Assembly: GCA_963822295.1 (NCBI GenBank)
Contig: CAWGHD010000002.1
Location: 248,001-312,000 of the forward strand
Direction: 5' to 3'
Length of the DNA: 64,000 bases
Source of the DNA: VRUE01 sp963822295
GTDB taxonomy: Bacteria; Actinomycetota; Thermoleophilia; Solirubrobacterales; 70-9
The translations under genes were made by a program, and so were the position numbers. The stretch's first letter is position 1; each line of letters starts with the position of its first letter. Below, piece by piece: positions 33,681 through 43,307 of this stretch. Under the pieces are notes generated by a model. That model ran no database searches, was not told the origin of the DNA, and saw nothing but the letters and a program-made list of their open reading frames with translations.

Positions 33681-34718
33681 ATGCCGGTTCCACTCATCGA
33701 GCGGTTCCGTGACCGGCTGCCGCTGGAGCCCGACGACCCCGTGGTCAGCCTCAACGAGGGCTCGACCCCGCTGATCGAGGCGCCGCGCCTCTCCGAGCGG
33801 CTCGGCGCCCGCGCCTACCTCAAGTTCGAGGGCGCGAACCCGACCGGCAGCTTCAAGGACAGGGGGATGACGGTCGCCGTCTCCCGCGCGAAGGGGCGCG
33901 GGGCGGAGGCGGTGATCTGCGCCTCGACCGGGAACACGGCGGCGAGCGCCGCGGCCTACGCGGCGCGGGCGGGGCTGCGAGGCGCCGTGATCGTCCCCGA
34001 GGGCAAGATCGCGATCGGCAAGCTCGCGCAGGCGCTCATGCACGGCGCCCGGGTCGTCGCCCTCCAGGGCAACTTCGACGACGCGCTCAGCATCGTCCGG
34101 GCGCTCGCCGACAAGCACCCGATCGAGCTCGTCAACTCGGTCAACCCCTACCGAATCGAGGGTCAGAAGACGGCCGCATTCGAGGTCGTCGAGGAGCTAG
34201 GCGAGGCTCCCGGCGCGCTCTCCATCCCGGTCGGCAACGCCGGCAACGTGACCGCCTACTGGCGCGGCTTCCAGGAGGCCGAGACCGCCCCCGTCCTCTA
34301 TGGGTTCCAGGCCGAGGGCGCCGCGCCGCTCGTGCACGGCGCCCCGGTCGCCGAACCTGAGACCGTCGCCTCCGCGATCCGGATCGGCAACCCGGCCCGC
34401 TGGGAGGAGGCGATGGACGCCTTCACCTCCTCACGGGGCCGCGTCGCCGCGGTCAGCGACGACCAGATCCTCGACGCCTACCGCTGGCTCGCCGCCAGCG
34501 AAGGCGTCTTCTGCGAGCCCGCCTCGGCCGCCTCGGTGGCCGGGCTGCTCGCCCACGGGATGCCTGTGGTCGAGGACGCCGAGCCGCCGCAGTCCGTCGT
34601 CTGCGTCCTCACCGGCCACGGCCTCAAGGACCCCGACACCGCCCTCTCCAAAGCCCCAGCGGTGACCAACTGCGAGAACGACCTGAGCGCCGTCGAGCGC
34701 GCCGTCTTCGACGAATGA
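33681..34718 (+). CDS. thrC: Threonine synthase
   Basis: A 345-residue PLP enzyme. Lys59 in NPTGSFKDRGM binds the cofactor. CASTGNTAASAAAYAARAG and IPVGNAGNVTAYWRGF are the phosphate-binding and substrate loops. It turns O-phosphohomoserine into threonine. The length fits the short (ThrC2-like) type. GGGAG precedes the ATG by about 7 nt, and its stop overlaps thrB by four bases. Confidence 0.95.
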   Translation: MPVPLIERFRDRLPLEPDDPVVSLNEGSTPLIEAPRLSERLGARAYLKFEGANPTGSFKDRGMTVAVSRAKGRGAEAVICASTGNTAASAAAYAARAGLRGAVIVPEGKIAIGKLAQALMHGARVVALQGNFDDALSIVRALADKHPIELVNSVNPYRIEGQKTAAFEVVEELGEAPGALSIPVGNAGNVTAYWRGFQEAETAPVLYGFQAEGAAPLVHGAPVAEPETVASAIRIGNPARWEEAMDAFTSSRGRVAAVSDDQILDAYRWLAASEGVFCEPASAASVAGLLAHGMPVVEDAEPPQSVVCVLTGHGLKDPDTALSKAPAVTNCENDLSAVERAVFDE

Positions 34719-35593
34719 CCACGCGCCGCCGGCTCGTCCGCGTCCCCGCTTCCTCGGCCAACCTCGGCCCCGGCTACGACGCGATGGCCGCGGCGCTCTC
34801 CCTGCACCTCGAGCTCGAGGTCGAGGAGGCGGGCGAGTTCTCCTTCGACACCGGCGGCGCGGAGGTCCCGACCGGCCGCGACAACCTGATCGTCAGGGCC
34901 TTCGAGAGCCTGCACCCGGCCGACGGGATCGCCTTCCGCCTGCGCAGCGAGATCCCGCTCGCGCGCGGCCTCGGCTCGAGCGCGGCGGCGATCGTCGCCG
35001 GCCTCTACGCCGCCGACCACCTCTTCGAGCTCGGCCTCTCCGAGCGGGAGTTCCTGGCCCGGGCAGCCGAGCTCGAGGGCCACCCGGACAACGTCGCCGC
35101 CTCGATCCACGGCGGGTTCGTCGTCTGCGGGGAGGATGGGGGCGGCCCGGTCGCAACGCGCTTCGATCCGCCGAAGGAGCTGGAGGCGGTCGTCGCGATC
35201 CCCGCCGAGGAGGTCTCGACCGAGCGGGCGAGGGAGGCGATACCGGCGGAGATCCCGCTCGGCGATGCCGTCGCCAACGTCTCCGCCGCGACGCGCCTGC
35301 TCCTCGGGTTGCTCAGCTCGGACCTCGACCTCGTCTCCGCCGGCCTCCGCGATCGCATTCACCAGGAGCGGCGGCGGGACCTCTTCCCGCGCTCGATGGA
35401 GCTGGTCGACGACGCCGCCGCGCTCGGCGCGCTGGGCGCGACGATCTCGGGCGCCGGGCCGACGGTCCTCGTCTGGACGACCTGGCAGGACGCCGGCAAG
35501 GTGGCCGAAGAGCTCGAGCGGCGGGTCTCCGGCTGGGCCGAGGTCCGCCGCCTGCCCTTCAGCCCCCTCGGGGCCGACGTCCCGGAGCTGTGA
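34715..35593 (+). CDS. thrB: Homoserine kinase
   Basis: A 292-residue GHMP kinase. RVPASSANLGPGYDAMAAAL is the N-terminal substrate motif. PLARGLGSSAAAIVAGLYAA is the ATP-binding loop. The C-terminal GAGPTVLVWTTW completes the fold. It phosphorylates homoserine for threonine synthase. The ATGA overlap with thrC shows translational coupling and ends the threonine part of the operon. Confidence 0.95.
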   Translation: MTTRRRLVRVPASSANLGPGYDAMAAALSLHLELEVEEAGEFSFDTGGAEVPTGRDNLIVRAFESLHPADGIAFRLRSEIPLARGLGSSAAAIVAGLYAADHLFELGLSEREFLARAAELEGHPDNVAASIHGGFVVCGEDGGGPVATRFDPPKELEAVVAIPAEEVSTERAREAIPAEIPLGDAVANVSAATRLLLGLLSSDLDLVSAGLRDRIHQERRRDLFPRSMELVDDAAALGALGATISGAGPTVLVWTTWQDAGKVAEELERRVSGWAEVRRLPFSPLGADVPEL

Positions 35594-35597
35594 GTCG

Positions 35598-35976
35598 ATG
35601 GACTGGGTGATTCAGATCGGCCTGGTCGAGCTGGCGCTCGGCGGCCTGCTCGGCTGGGCGATGGTGATCCGCGAGGAGAAGCGCGAGTGGCTGACGCCGG
35701 ATCGGGGTCGTCGCCCCGCAGCGGATCCGCCAGGTCCACCTCGACTACGTGATGATGGGGCTGATCCTGATCGGGGTCGGGCTCGCCGTCCCCGACCTGC
35801 CGAGCGCGATCGCGGTCGCCCTGGTCTTCGGCACCGCGGTCAACCCCTTCCTCTTCGTCCCGCTCGCCTTCGACCCGGAGACGGAGAAACGGCTCTGGTA
35901 CCGGGTCCTCGCCGTCGTCTCCTTCATCGGGGTCAGCGGCGGCCTGGTCGCGGCCGCCGTCGTGGGCCCGGGATAG
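35598..35976 (+). pseudogene. Small membrane protein gene with a frameshift
   Basis: ATG 35598 opens DWVIQIGLVELALGGLLGWA and IREEKREWLTP. At about 35700 the frame shifts: deleting one G near CCGGATC continues as IGVVAPQRIRQVHLDYVMMG and further hydrophobic helices to a stop at 35974-35976. The corrected protein has about 125 residues and four membrane segments. It is the first of four consecutive frameshifted genes. No family is recognised. Confidence 0.6.
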
Positions 35977-35986
35977 GATCGCCGCG

Positions 35987-37016
35987 ATGAAGATCTCCCG
36001 CCTGGATCGCAGTATCCGCTCGCCGCTGCCTCCGCTCTCGCGCTTCCCGCCGCCGCCCAGGCGACGCTCACCTACGCCAAGGTGCCGCTGCACTCGGTCG
36101 TCTATGTGGCCGCCGACGACGGCTCCGGCGCGAAGCGGCTCGGGCGCGGCTCGGGCCCGCGGGTCACGCCGGACGGGGAGAAGGTCGTCTATCTGCACGA
36201 AGGGCCGGGCCACGCGCAGGAAATGAAGCTGGCCGCGGCGACCGGCGGCGCCTCGCGGACCCTGCTCGGCGCCTGGCGGAACTCCTTCTACCTCGCCTTC
36301 TCGCCGGACTCGACGAAGCTCGCGGCGCTGACGCGGCCCGGAAGTCGGCAGGCGCAAGCTGGTCGTGATCGACATCGCGAGCGGCAACCAACGCGTCGTC
36401 GCGAACGGGTACTTCAGCGGCTTCGGCTTCTCCCCGGACGGTGCCGATCTCGTCTACGCGAAGGCCGAGCGGGACGCCTTTCCGTTGCGGAGCGACATCT
36501 ACCGCGTGGCGCTCGTCGACGGCAAGGTCTTCCGCCTGACCAAAGACCACAAATCGCAGGACCCGCTCTGGGGGCCGGAGAGGATCGTCTTCGTCAGACA
36601 GGTGGGGGCGAAGCAGCGCAGGTACGGCCCGAAGAACGAGCTCTTCCTGATGAATCCGGACGGCAAGGGAGTCAAGCGCCTCACCCGACACCACGGTCGA
36701 CCCGCTGCTGCTCGGCCTCTTCCCGACCGAGTGGTCGGCGGACGGCAGCCGCCTGCTCGCCGAGTTCGAGGGCCAGGACACGAGCTACGCGGTCACGGTC
36801 AACCCGGCGACGGGCGCCCAGCGCCCGCTCTCCAAGGAGGGCAGCGGCGAGGCGGGCTTCGTCGGCTTCGCGCTCTCCGACGACGGCAGCACCGTGCTCG
36901 GCTCCACCGGCGGCTTCGAACCCGGCAACCGCCACGACGTCGCCACCATCCCCTACACCGGCGGCAAGCCGAAGGTGCTCGTCAAGAACGCCTTCGAACC
37001 CGACTGGAGCCGCTGA
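35987..37016 (+). pseudogene. Secreted TolB-like beta-propeller protein, three frameshifts
   Basis: Four frame segments assemble into one product of about 342 residues: a signal peptide (LAAASALALPAAAQA), then VYVAADDGSGAKRLG, FYLAFSPDSTKLAALT, the next frame with VIDIASGNQRVVANGYFSGF and FGFSPDGADLVYAKAE, and a last frame with FPTEWSADGSRLLAEFEGQD to a stop at 37014. The FSPDG/WSADGS blades are typical of TolB/WD40-like propellers. Breaks are near 36020, 36350 and 36690. TAGGAT is 7 nt before the ATG. Confidence 0.7.
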
Positions 37017-37036
37017 GCCCCAGGGCCGGCCGCCGG

Positions 37037-37455
37037 TCAGTCGAGCAGACCGACCTGGCGCAGGATCGAGACGCTGTCGGAGTAGACGTCCTTGCGCTTG
37101 ACCAGGCCGTCCTCGAAGGGGATCACGTCGAGGCCGTCCCACTCGACGCGGTTGCCGGTCGGCTCCGCGGTCAGGTCGCCGCGGCGCATCGTCGTTCGAC
37201 GTGGGTCGCGCTCGCGGTCCATTCCTGGACGACGAGGTCCTCGCGGACGTAGAGGCGGCGGGTCGCGAACTCGATGTCGGGCCAGGTCTCGAAGATCGAG
37301 CCGATGTGGGCGCGGACGTCCTCGCCGATCGCCGACTCGCCCGCGGTGTGGTTCTCGAAGACCATGTCGGGCGCGTGCATCGCCATGATCGCGTCGAGGT
37401 CGTGGGCGTTCCAGGCCTCGTTGTAGCGGTCGATCGTGTCCTTCAGCTCGCTCAT
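37037..37455 (-). pseudogene. SnoaL/NTF2-like protein, frameshifted
   Basis: From ATG 37455 (with AGGAGG upstream) the frame reads DTIDRYNEAWNAHDLDAIMA, then HAPDMVFENHTAGE and further to VREDLVVQEWTASATHV. Near 37198 one base is missing. The other frame then continues TMRRGDLTAEPTGNRVEWDG and DVIPFEDGLVKRKDVYSD to the stop at 37037. The restored protein (about 139 residues) is a SnoaL-like/NTF2-fold protein, a family of cyclases, isomerases and small-ligand-binding proteins. It is divergent from the cupin gene. Confidence 0.7.
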
Positions 37456-37526
37456 CGCTCCTCCTGACAGGGAACCCGGATCGAGGTATGTTCGCACGAG
37501 AATCCTCGAGCGAACGGAGATCTCCC

Positions 37527-37899
37527 ATGGCTGAGCTACTCGATCAAGCACCGCGACGAGTTCGAGACGATGGAGGGCTCCGGCGAGTGCAACTGGCTGC
37601 TCGCGCGCAAGGCGCTCGGGACCGAGGCCTTCGGCTACAACCTGGTCGAGATCGGCCCCGGCGGCCAGATCCCCGAGCACGACGAGTCGGAGTCGGGCCA
37701 GGTCGAGCTCTACGCGATCCTCGAGGGCGAGGCCGTGATGCGCCTCGACGGGGAGGACCACCCGGCCCCGGCGGGCACCTTCGCCTCGATCGAGCCGGCC
37801 GCCACGCGCACCATCCTCAACCGCTCCGACGCCCCGGTCATGGCGCTGCTGATCGGCGTCGACCCCGGCGGCGACTACGAGCACGCATCCTGGGCCTGA
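37527..37899 (+). pseudogene. Cupin-domain protein, frameshifted near its start
   Basis: ATG 37527 has GGAG upstream but reads only a few codons correctly. Within the next about 10 nt one extra base shifts the frame to YSIKHRDEFETMEGSGECNW. The rest is a clean cupin: NLVEIGPGGQIPEHDESESG, VELYAILEGEAVMRLDGEDH and TILNRSDAPVMALLIGVDPG. The metal-binding HxxxxxE and related residues are only partly present. An intact shorter product from ATG 37570 is possible, which would avoid the break. Confidence 0.65.
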
Positions 37900-37909
37900 A
37901 AAAGACTGG

Positions 37910-37938
37910 TTGCCGGGCCAGTTCCTCGTCCCTATAAT
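37910..37938 (+). promoter_or_regulatory. Strong sigma-70-type promoter of the glutamate synthase gene
   Basis: TTGCCG (37910-37915) and TATAAT (37933-37938) are separated by 17 nt, the best consensus promoter in the window. A 5-bp inverted repeat, ACTGG-TTGCCGGG-CCAGT (37905-37922), covers the -35 and may be an operator. A leader of about 55-60 nt leads to GGGAGG and the ATG at 38002. Confidence 0.7.
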
Positions 37939-38001
37939 CCTCCGACTTGTCAACCCGTCGCGCGCCCGCTCGAAGAAGGCGTGGAAACCGGGAGGATCAG
38001 A

Positions 38002-41000
38002 ATGTCGGACACCCAGTCCCGTGAGCATCACGGCGAGGGCACTTTTCGCTACTCGCCAGAGCGCGCCTACCGGCCGCTGGTATCTCCACCGAGCGTCGAG
38101 GACAAGGACGCCTGTGCGATCTACGCCTCTGTGCGCCGCGACGCCACGCCCAGCCGCGAGCCGATCGAGCTGGCGATCGTCGCCCTGCAGAAGATGCTCC
38201 ACCGCGCCGGCAACGTCGACGGAGAGGGCGACGGCTGCGGCCTGCTGATCGACATCCCGCGCAAGATCTGGGCCGAGGAGGTCCGCGCCGGCGGCCATGA
38301 CCCGTCGCTCGCCCTCGACGACGCCTTCGCCGTCGCCCACATCTTCGTCGAGCGCTCCGAGAGCCTCGAGAAGGTCCAGCACGATGCCCGCGAGCTGCTC
38401 GGGCAGGGCGGCTTCCGCATCCTCGCCGAGCGCATCGGGGCCGTCGACTCGCCGGCCCTCGGGCCGACCGCGCGCGAGGAGGAGCCCCACTTCTGGCAGA
38501 TCGCCGGCCTCGTCGCCGACGCCTCGCGCCGCGACCACGTCCTCTTCGACCTCCTGATCGAGCTCGAGCAGAAGCTCGGCGTCCACATCCCGTCCTTCTC
38601 GGCGACGACCTGCGTCTACAAGGTGATGGGCGCGCCGAAGGTGCTCGGCGCCTACTACCCGGACCTCCGCGACGAGCGCGCCGAGACGATCGGCGCCTTC
38701 GGCCACAACCGCTACTCGACCAACACCTGGCCCTCGTTCAAACGGGTCCAGCCGTTCTCGGTGCTCGGCCACAACGGCGAGATCAACACGATCGAGCAGC
38801 TGCGCCAGGAGGCACGGATGCTGGGCGTGCCGATCGAGCCGGGGAACTCGGACTCCCAGGACCTCGACCGCACGATCGACACGCTGGTCAGCCGCGACGG
38901 CTTCAGCCTCGCCGAGGCGATGGAGATGGTCGTGCCGCCGATCGTCAACGAGATCCGCTCGCTGCCCGCCGACCTGCACTCCTTCTACATGTACCTGCGG
39001 CAGGCGATGGGCCCGTTCGCGCAGGGGCCGGTCGCGCTGATCGCGCGCCACACCGACGAGTGCGTCTTCTCCGCCGACGCGCTCGGGCTGCGGCCGCTCT
39101 GGCAGATCGAGACCGAGGCCGACTTCGTCTTCAGCTCCGAGCCGGGCGTCGTCTCGGTATCGAAGATGACCGCCGAGCCGAAGCCGCTCGCCCCGGGCGA
39201 GAAGGCGATGGTCACGATCGACCGCGCGAGCAAGCGCTCGACACTTCACGCCCACGACGAGATGCTCCGCGTCGTCCGCGACCGCTGGCTGGCGCGCAAC
39301 GGCGCCGAGGAGGTCGCCCCCTACGACCGCGCCCTGGAAGCCGGCGGGCCGCTCGAGGGCGGCGAGGTGCCCGGCTACTCGGACGCCGGCCCCGAGGAGC
39401 CGGTCAAGGTCGCCGACAGGATCCTCGCCGGCTTCGGCTGGCAGCGCGACGACGTCAAACTCGTCCAGCAGATGGCGTCCAACGGGGCCGAGCCGGTCGG
39501 CTCGCTCGGCTACGACGGCCCGCTGGCCGCGCTCTCGCCGGAGCGCCAGAACCTCGCCGACTACTTCAAGGAGACGGTCGCCGTCGTCACCAACCCGGCG
39601 ATCGACCGCGAGCGGGAGATGGAGCACTTCTCCACCCGCGCGGTGCTCGGCAGGCGCCCCTCGGTCGATGCCGCCGGCGAGGACACCTGCACGGTGGAGA
39701 TCGCCTTCCCGGTGATCCTCGGCGGCCACCACGAAATGGCGCCGCTCTCCGACAAGACCTACCGCCGGATCGCCCGCGAGCACGAGACCTACCTGCTGGA
39801 GGACCTCTGGGAGGAGTTCCGCGGGCGCGCCGGCGCGGTCGACATCTCGCTGCTCGAGTCGGAGACGACCAAGGGCGCGATCGAGCGGATCAAACAGGAG
39901 GCGGTGAAAAAGGTCCGCGACGGCGCCGAGCTGCTGGTCCTGACCGACCGCACGGTCCACGACGCCGACCGCCGCTACCTCGACCCGCACCTGGCGACCT
40001 CGGCCGTCGATCTGGCGCTGAAGCAGTTCAGGGTCGAGCCGGGCGAGACCAACCTGCGCCGCCGCTGCGGCATCGTCCTGCGCTCCGCCGCGATCCGCAA
40101 CGTCCACGACACGATGCTCGCCCTCGGCCTCGGCGCCAACGGCGTCTGCCCGTACACGATGGTCGAGGTGATCTGCGTCGAGGACTACGAGACCGACGTC
40201 TCCAACCTCTGCGCGGCGCTGACCAAGGGGATCGAGAAAGTGATCTCGACGATCGGCATCCACGAGGTGCGCGGCTACGCCCGCCAGTTCTCCTCGATCG
40301 GAGTCAAGCCCGAGCTCGCCGAGATCTTCCAGACCGAGGCGTTCGCCGCCAGCGACGCGGGGGGGGCCGGGTTCGTCGAGCTCGACGACGACAGCAACGA
40401 GCGGGCGCGCATCCTCTCCGGCGACGAGGAGGCGAAACCGGCGAAGACCTTCCGCTTCTACCCGAAGGTCTACAAGGCGGCGATCGCGACCGCCAACGGC
40501 ACCGGCTCCTATGAGGAGTACTCGGAGAAGGTCCGCGACCTCGAGCGCCAGAGCCCGATCTCGATGCGCCACGTGATGGCGCTGAAGGGCGACCGCGACC
40601 CGGTCGACCCCTCGACCGTCGACGCCGGCGTCGGCCACCACGACTACCCGGTCGTGATCTCCTCGATGAGCTTCGGCTCCCAGTCGGAGCCCGCCTTCCG
40701 CGCCTACGCGGAGGCGGCGAAATCGATCAACATCCTCTGCGTCAACGGCGAGGGCGGCGAGATCCGCGACATGTACGGGAAATACCGCAAGTGGCGCGGC
40801 CAGCAGGTCGCCTCCGGCCGCTTCGGCGTCTCGGCGGAGATGATCAACTCCTCCTACGTCGCCGAGATCAAGATCGGCCAGGGCGCGAAGCCCGGCGAGG
40901 GCGGCCACCTGCCCGGCAAGAAGGTCTCCGAGAAGGTCGCCGCCGCCCGTAACGCCGCGCCCGGCACCGACCTGATCTCGCCCTCCAACAACCACGACCT

Positions 41001-42672
41001 CTACTCGATCGAGGACCTCGCCGAGCTGATCGACGAGCTGAAGACGGTCAACCCGGACGTGCGCGTCTCGGTCAAGGTCCCGGTGGTGCCGAACATCGGC
41101 ACGATCGGGCTCGGGATCGCCAAGGCGGGCGCCGACATCATCACCCTCTCGGGCTTCGAGGGCGGCACCGGCGCCGCCCGCCAGCACGCCCTGCGCCACG
41201 TCGGCCTGCCCTCGGACATCGGCACCCGCGCCGTCCACAGGGCGCTGATGGAGGCCGGCCTGCGCAACCGGGTCGAGATCTGGGCCGACGGCGGCTACCG
41301 CCACGGCCACGACATCGTCAAGCTCCACTGCCTCGGCGCCAACCGGGTCGGCTTCGGCACGCTGGCGATGGTCAGCCTCGGCTGCACGATCTGCCGCGGC
41401 TGCCAGCTCGACACCTGCCACGTCGGCATCGCGACCCAGATCGAGACCGTCGAGGAGGCCCAGGAGCACGGCCTCAAGAAGTTCACCCCGCAGGAGGTCG
41501 ACGCCTCGGCCGAGAGCTGCGCCCGTTTCTTCAAGGCGATGGGCGAGGAGGTCAAGCAGGTGGTCGCCTCGCTCGGCTACGACCGCGCCCAGGACCTGGT
41601 CGGGCGCTACGACCTGCTCGAGCAGGTCTCCCACGCCGACAGCCTCGACCTGACGCCGCTGATCACCCCCCTCGAGGAGTTTCTCGACCTCGAGCCGATC
41701 GACCTGCCCGTCCCCGACGAGGCCGGCGAGACCCGCGCCGAGGCCGGCATGGTCGTCGCCCGCCCGATCCGGATGGAGGAAAAGCAGGCCTCGACCCAGC
41801 TCGCCGCGCTCGCCGGGGACATCTGCGCGGGGCGCACGATCCACAACGAGTTCCCGCGGCCGACCGACGCCAACGACCGCGTGCTCGGCACCGAGCTCGC
41901 CGGCGCGATCGCCCGCTCCCGCATCTTCGAGGACGGGCCCGAGCCCAGCGACGAGATCCTGGCCAGCCTCGAGTTCGACGACGGCTCGGTCGCCGGCCAG
42001 GGCTTCGGCGCCTTCAACGCCTACGGGGTCTCGATCCGGGTCGAGGGCGGCGCCCAGGACGGCGTCGGCAAGGGGATGCTCGGCGGCGTCGTCTCGGTGA
42101 TGAAGGGCAAGGGCGCCAAGGGCCGGCGCCTCAACGGCTCGGTCGGCAAGTCGTTCGCCTACGGCGCCCAGCGCGGGCGCCTCTTCGTCCAGGGCTCGGC
42201 CGACTCGCGCTTCTGCATCCGCCTCTCCGGCGCCGACATCGTTCTCGCCGGCGAGCCCGAGCAGGACATCGACGACAGCCGCGGCTGCGTCGTCGACCGC
42301 GCCAACGCCAAGGGCTTCGCCTTCGAGTACATGACCTCGGGCCGCGCCGTCGTGCTCGGCGACCTCGGGCCCTGGGCCTGCGCCGGGATGACCGGCGGCC
42401 GCGTCTACGTCCGTCACAACGCCTTCGGCATCGATACCGACGCGATCCAGCGCCGGCTCGGCGAGGGCGCCAAGGTCGAGCTCAAGGCGCTCGACGCCGA
42501 GGGCCTGCTCGACGTCGACGACCTCCTGACCGAATTCGCCGAGGAGCTGAAGGCGACCGATCAGGGCGAGGAGGCGGTGCGGATCCTGGAGCTGGCGGCG
42601 AACGCTCCGGAGAACTTCCTGATGGTCGTGCCGCACAAGGTCCAGGCGGACCCGAGCATCTCGACCGAGTAG
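38002..42672 (+). CDS. gltB: Glutamate synthase, large subunit
   Basis: A 1556-residue protein, full length for the family. ATG 38002 follows GGGAGG by 6-7 nt. An N-terminal class II glutamine amidotransferase domain has its nucleophilic Cys in DKDACAIYAS after a short propeptide. Next comes the central domain, then the FMN-binding synthase domain with GGTGAARQHALRHVG and the 3Fe-4S cysteines CTICRGCQLDTC. The C-terminal GXGXG beta-helix (for example GGVVSVMKGKGAKGRRLNGS) ends the protein. It moves glutamine amide nitrogen to 2-oxoglutarate. No gltD is adjacent, so the electron-donating subunit must be elsewhere or be ferredoxin. Confidence 0.95.
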   Translation: MSDTQSREHHGEGTFRYSPERAYRPLVSPPSVEDKDACAIYASVRRDATPSREPIELAIVALQKMLHRAGNVDGEGDGCGLLIDIPRKIWAEEVRAGGHDPSLALDDAFAVAHIFVERSESLEKVQHDARELLGQGGFRILAERIGAVDSPALGPTAREEEPHFWQIAGLVADASRRDHVLFDLLIELEQKLGVHIPSFSATTCVYKVMGAPKVLGAYYPDLRDERAETIGAFGHNRYSTNTWPSFKRVQPFSVLGHNGEINTIEQLRQEARMLGVPIEPGNSDSQDLDRTIDTLVSRDGFSLAEAMEMVVPPIVNEIRSLPADLHSFYMYLRQAMGPFAQGPVALIARHTDECVFSADALGLRPLWQIETEADFVFSSEPGVVSVSKMTAEPKPLAPGEKAMVTIDRASKRSTLHAHDEMLRVVRDRWLARNGAEEVAPYDRALEAGGPLEGGEVPGYSDAGPEEPVKVADRILAGFGWQRDDVKLVQQMASNGAEPVGSLGYDGPLAALSPERQNLADYFKETVAVVTNPAIDREREMEHFSTRAVLGRRPSVDAAGEDTCTVEIAFPVILGGHHEMAPLSDKTYRRIAREHETYLLEDLWEEFRGRAGAVDISLLESETTKGAIERIKQEAVKKVRDGAELLVLTDRTVHDADRRYLDPHLATSAVDLALKQFRVEPGETNLRRRCGIVLRSAAIRNVHDTMLALGLGANGVCPYTMVEVICVEDYETDVSNLCAALTKGIEKVISTIGIHEVRGYARQFSSIGVKPELAEIFQTEAFAASDAGGAGFVELDDDSNERARILSGDEEAKPAKTFRFYPKVYKAAIATANGTGSYEEYSEKVRDLERQSPISMRHVMALKGDRDPVDPSTVDAGVGHHDYPVVISSMSFGSQSEPAFRAYAEAAKSINILCVNGEGGEIRDMYGKYRKWRGQQVASGRFGVSAEMINSSYVAEIKIGQGAKPGEGGHLPGKKVSEKVAAARNAAPGTDLISPSNNHDLYSIEDLAELIDELKTVNPDVRVSVKVPVVPNIGTIGLGIAKAGADIITLSGFEGGTGAARQHALRHVGLPSDIGTRAVHRALMEAGLRNRVEIWADGGYRHGHDIVKLHCLGANRVGFGTLAMVSLGCTICRGCQLDTCHVGIATQIETVEEAQEHGLKKFTPQEVDASAESCARFFKAMGEEVKQVVASLGYDRAQDLVGRYDLLEQVSHADSLDLTPLITPLEEFLDLEPIDLPVPDEAGETRAEAGMVVARPIRMEEKQASTQLAALAGDICAGRTIHNEFPRPTDANDRVLGTELAGAIARSRIFEDGPEPSDEILASLEFDDGSVAGQGFGAFNAYGVSIRVEGGAQDGVGKGMLGGVVSVMKGKGAKGRRLNGSVGKSFAYGAQRGRLFVQGSADSRFCIRLSGADIVLAGEPEQDIDDSRGCVVDRANAKGFAFEYMTSGRAVVLGDLGPWACAGMTGGRVYVRHNAFGIDTDAIQRRLGEGAKVELKALDAEGLLDVDDLLTEFAEELKATDQGEEAVRILELAANAPENFLMVVPHKVQADPSISTE

Positions 42673-42678
42673 CGCTCC

Positions 42679-43263
42679 CTAGCGCTGGCGGCCGCGGCCG
42701 AAGGGCAGCGGGCCGAGCCGGCCTTCCGGCGTCGGCGGCTGGTGCGGTGGGACCGGCGGGTTCGGAGGCGGCGGCGGGGGCGGCAGGGGCTGGGGTGGCT
42801 GCATCGCGTTCGGCGGAGGCGTGAGCCCCGGCGCGATCTGTGCCGGGGCCGGCGGCGAAGGCTCGGCGAGGCGGTCGGCGATCGAGCGGATGTCGAGGAG
42901 GAGGCTGTCAAGCATCTCCTCGGTGCTGTTGTGGATGCGCGTCTCGGCCGCTTCCTGGTCGATTTCGACCTGGTCGATGCGCAGCTCGAGTTCCTGCACC
43001 GACCGCTCGAGCCGCTTCTCCGACTTGCGGACCTTGCGTTTGACGTAGTCGCGGGTCTCGAGCCGCAGGCGCTCGAGCTCGATGCGCAGCTCGTCGTTGC
43101 GGATGCCGCGGCCGTTCTCCTGCTCGTCGAGCATGTCCTCGACGCCGTTCCTGACCCGCTCTATCTCGTGGTGCAGCCGCTCACGGGCGAGCTGCGCCGC
43201 CTCGGTCAGCTCCGGAGTCCCCGGCGGAGCGGCGGGTTCGACCGGTTCGGGCGCGGCACTCAT
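42679..43263 (-). CDS. Coiled-coil protein with proline-rich tail
   Basis: A 194-residue protein from ATG 43263, preceded by TAGCAT at 8 nt. A Pro-rich head leads to a long charged coiled coil (about 20-125; RERLHHEIERVRNGVEDMLD, RIELERLRLETRDYVKRKVR). The C-terminal third is almost entirely Pro/Ala/Gln (PPPPPPPNPPVPPHQPP). It is cytoplasmic, with no membrane segment. The form recalls scaffold or DivIVA-like proteins, but I recognise no family. Confidence 0.65.
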   Translation of the reverse strand: MSAAPEPVEPAAPPGTPELTEAAQLARERLHHEIERVRNGVEDMLDEQENGRGIRNDELRIELERLRLETRDYVKRKVRKSEKRLERSVQELELRIDQVEIDQEAAETRIHNSTEEMLDSLLLDIRSIADRLAEPSPPAPAQIAPGLTPPPNAMQPPQPLPPPPPPPNPPVPPHQPPTPEGRLGPLPFGRGRQR

Positions 43264-43307
43264 CGATGCCAATGCTAGGGGTCGGAGGGGCGGAAACCGC
43301 GCGCCGC

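Noticed and set aside
37905..37922. Membership of the gltB promoter repeat in the ACTGG/CCAGT operator group
   Set aside because: The arms are only 5 bp with an 8-bp spacer, unlike the compact sites at acyl-CoA loci; similarity may be chance.
37171..42636. Very long minus-strand reading frame (about 1800 codons) opposite glutamate synthase
   Set aside because: It is a mirror frame of gltB caused by high GC in third codon positions, with low-complexity Arg/Asp/Val/Leu composition and no domain. Only its far end (37171-37455) coincides with a real gene, the SnoaL-like one.
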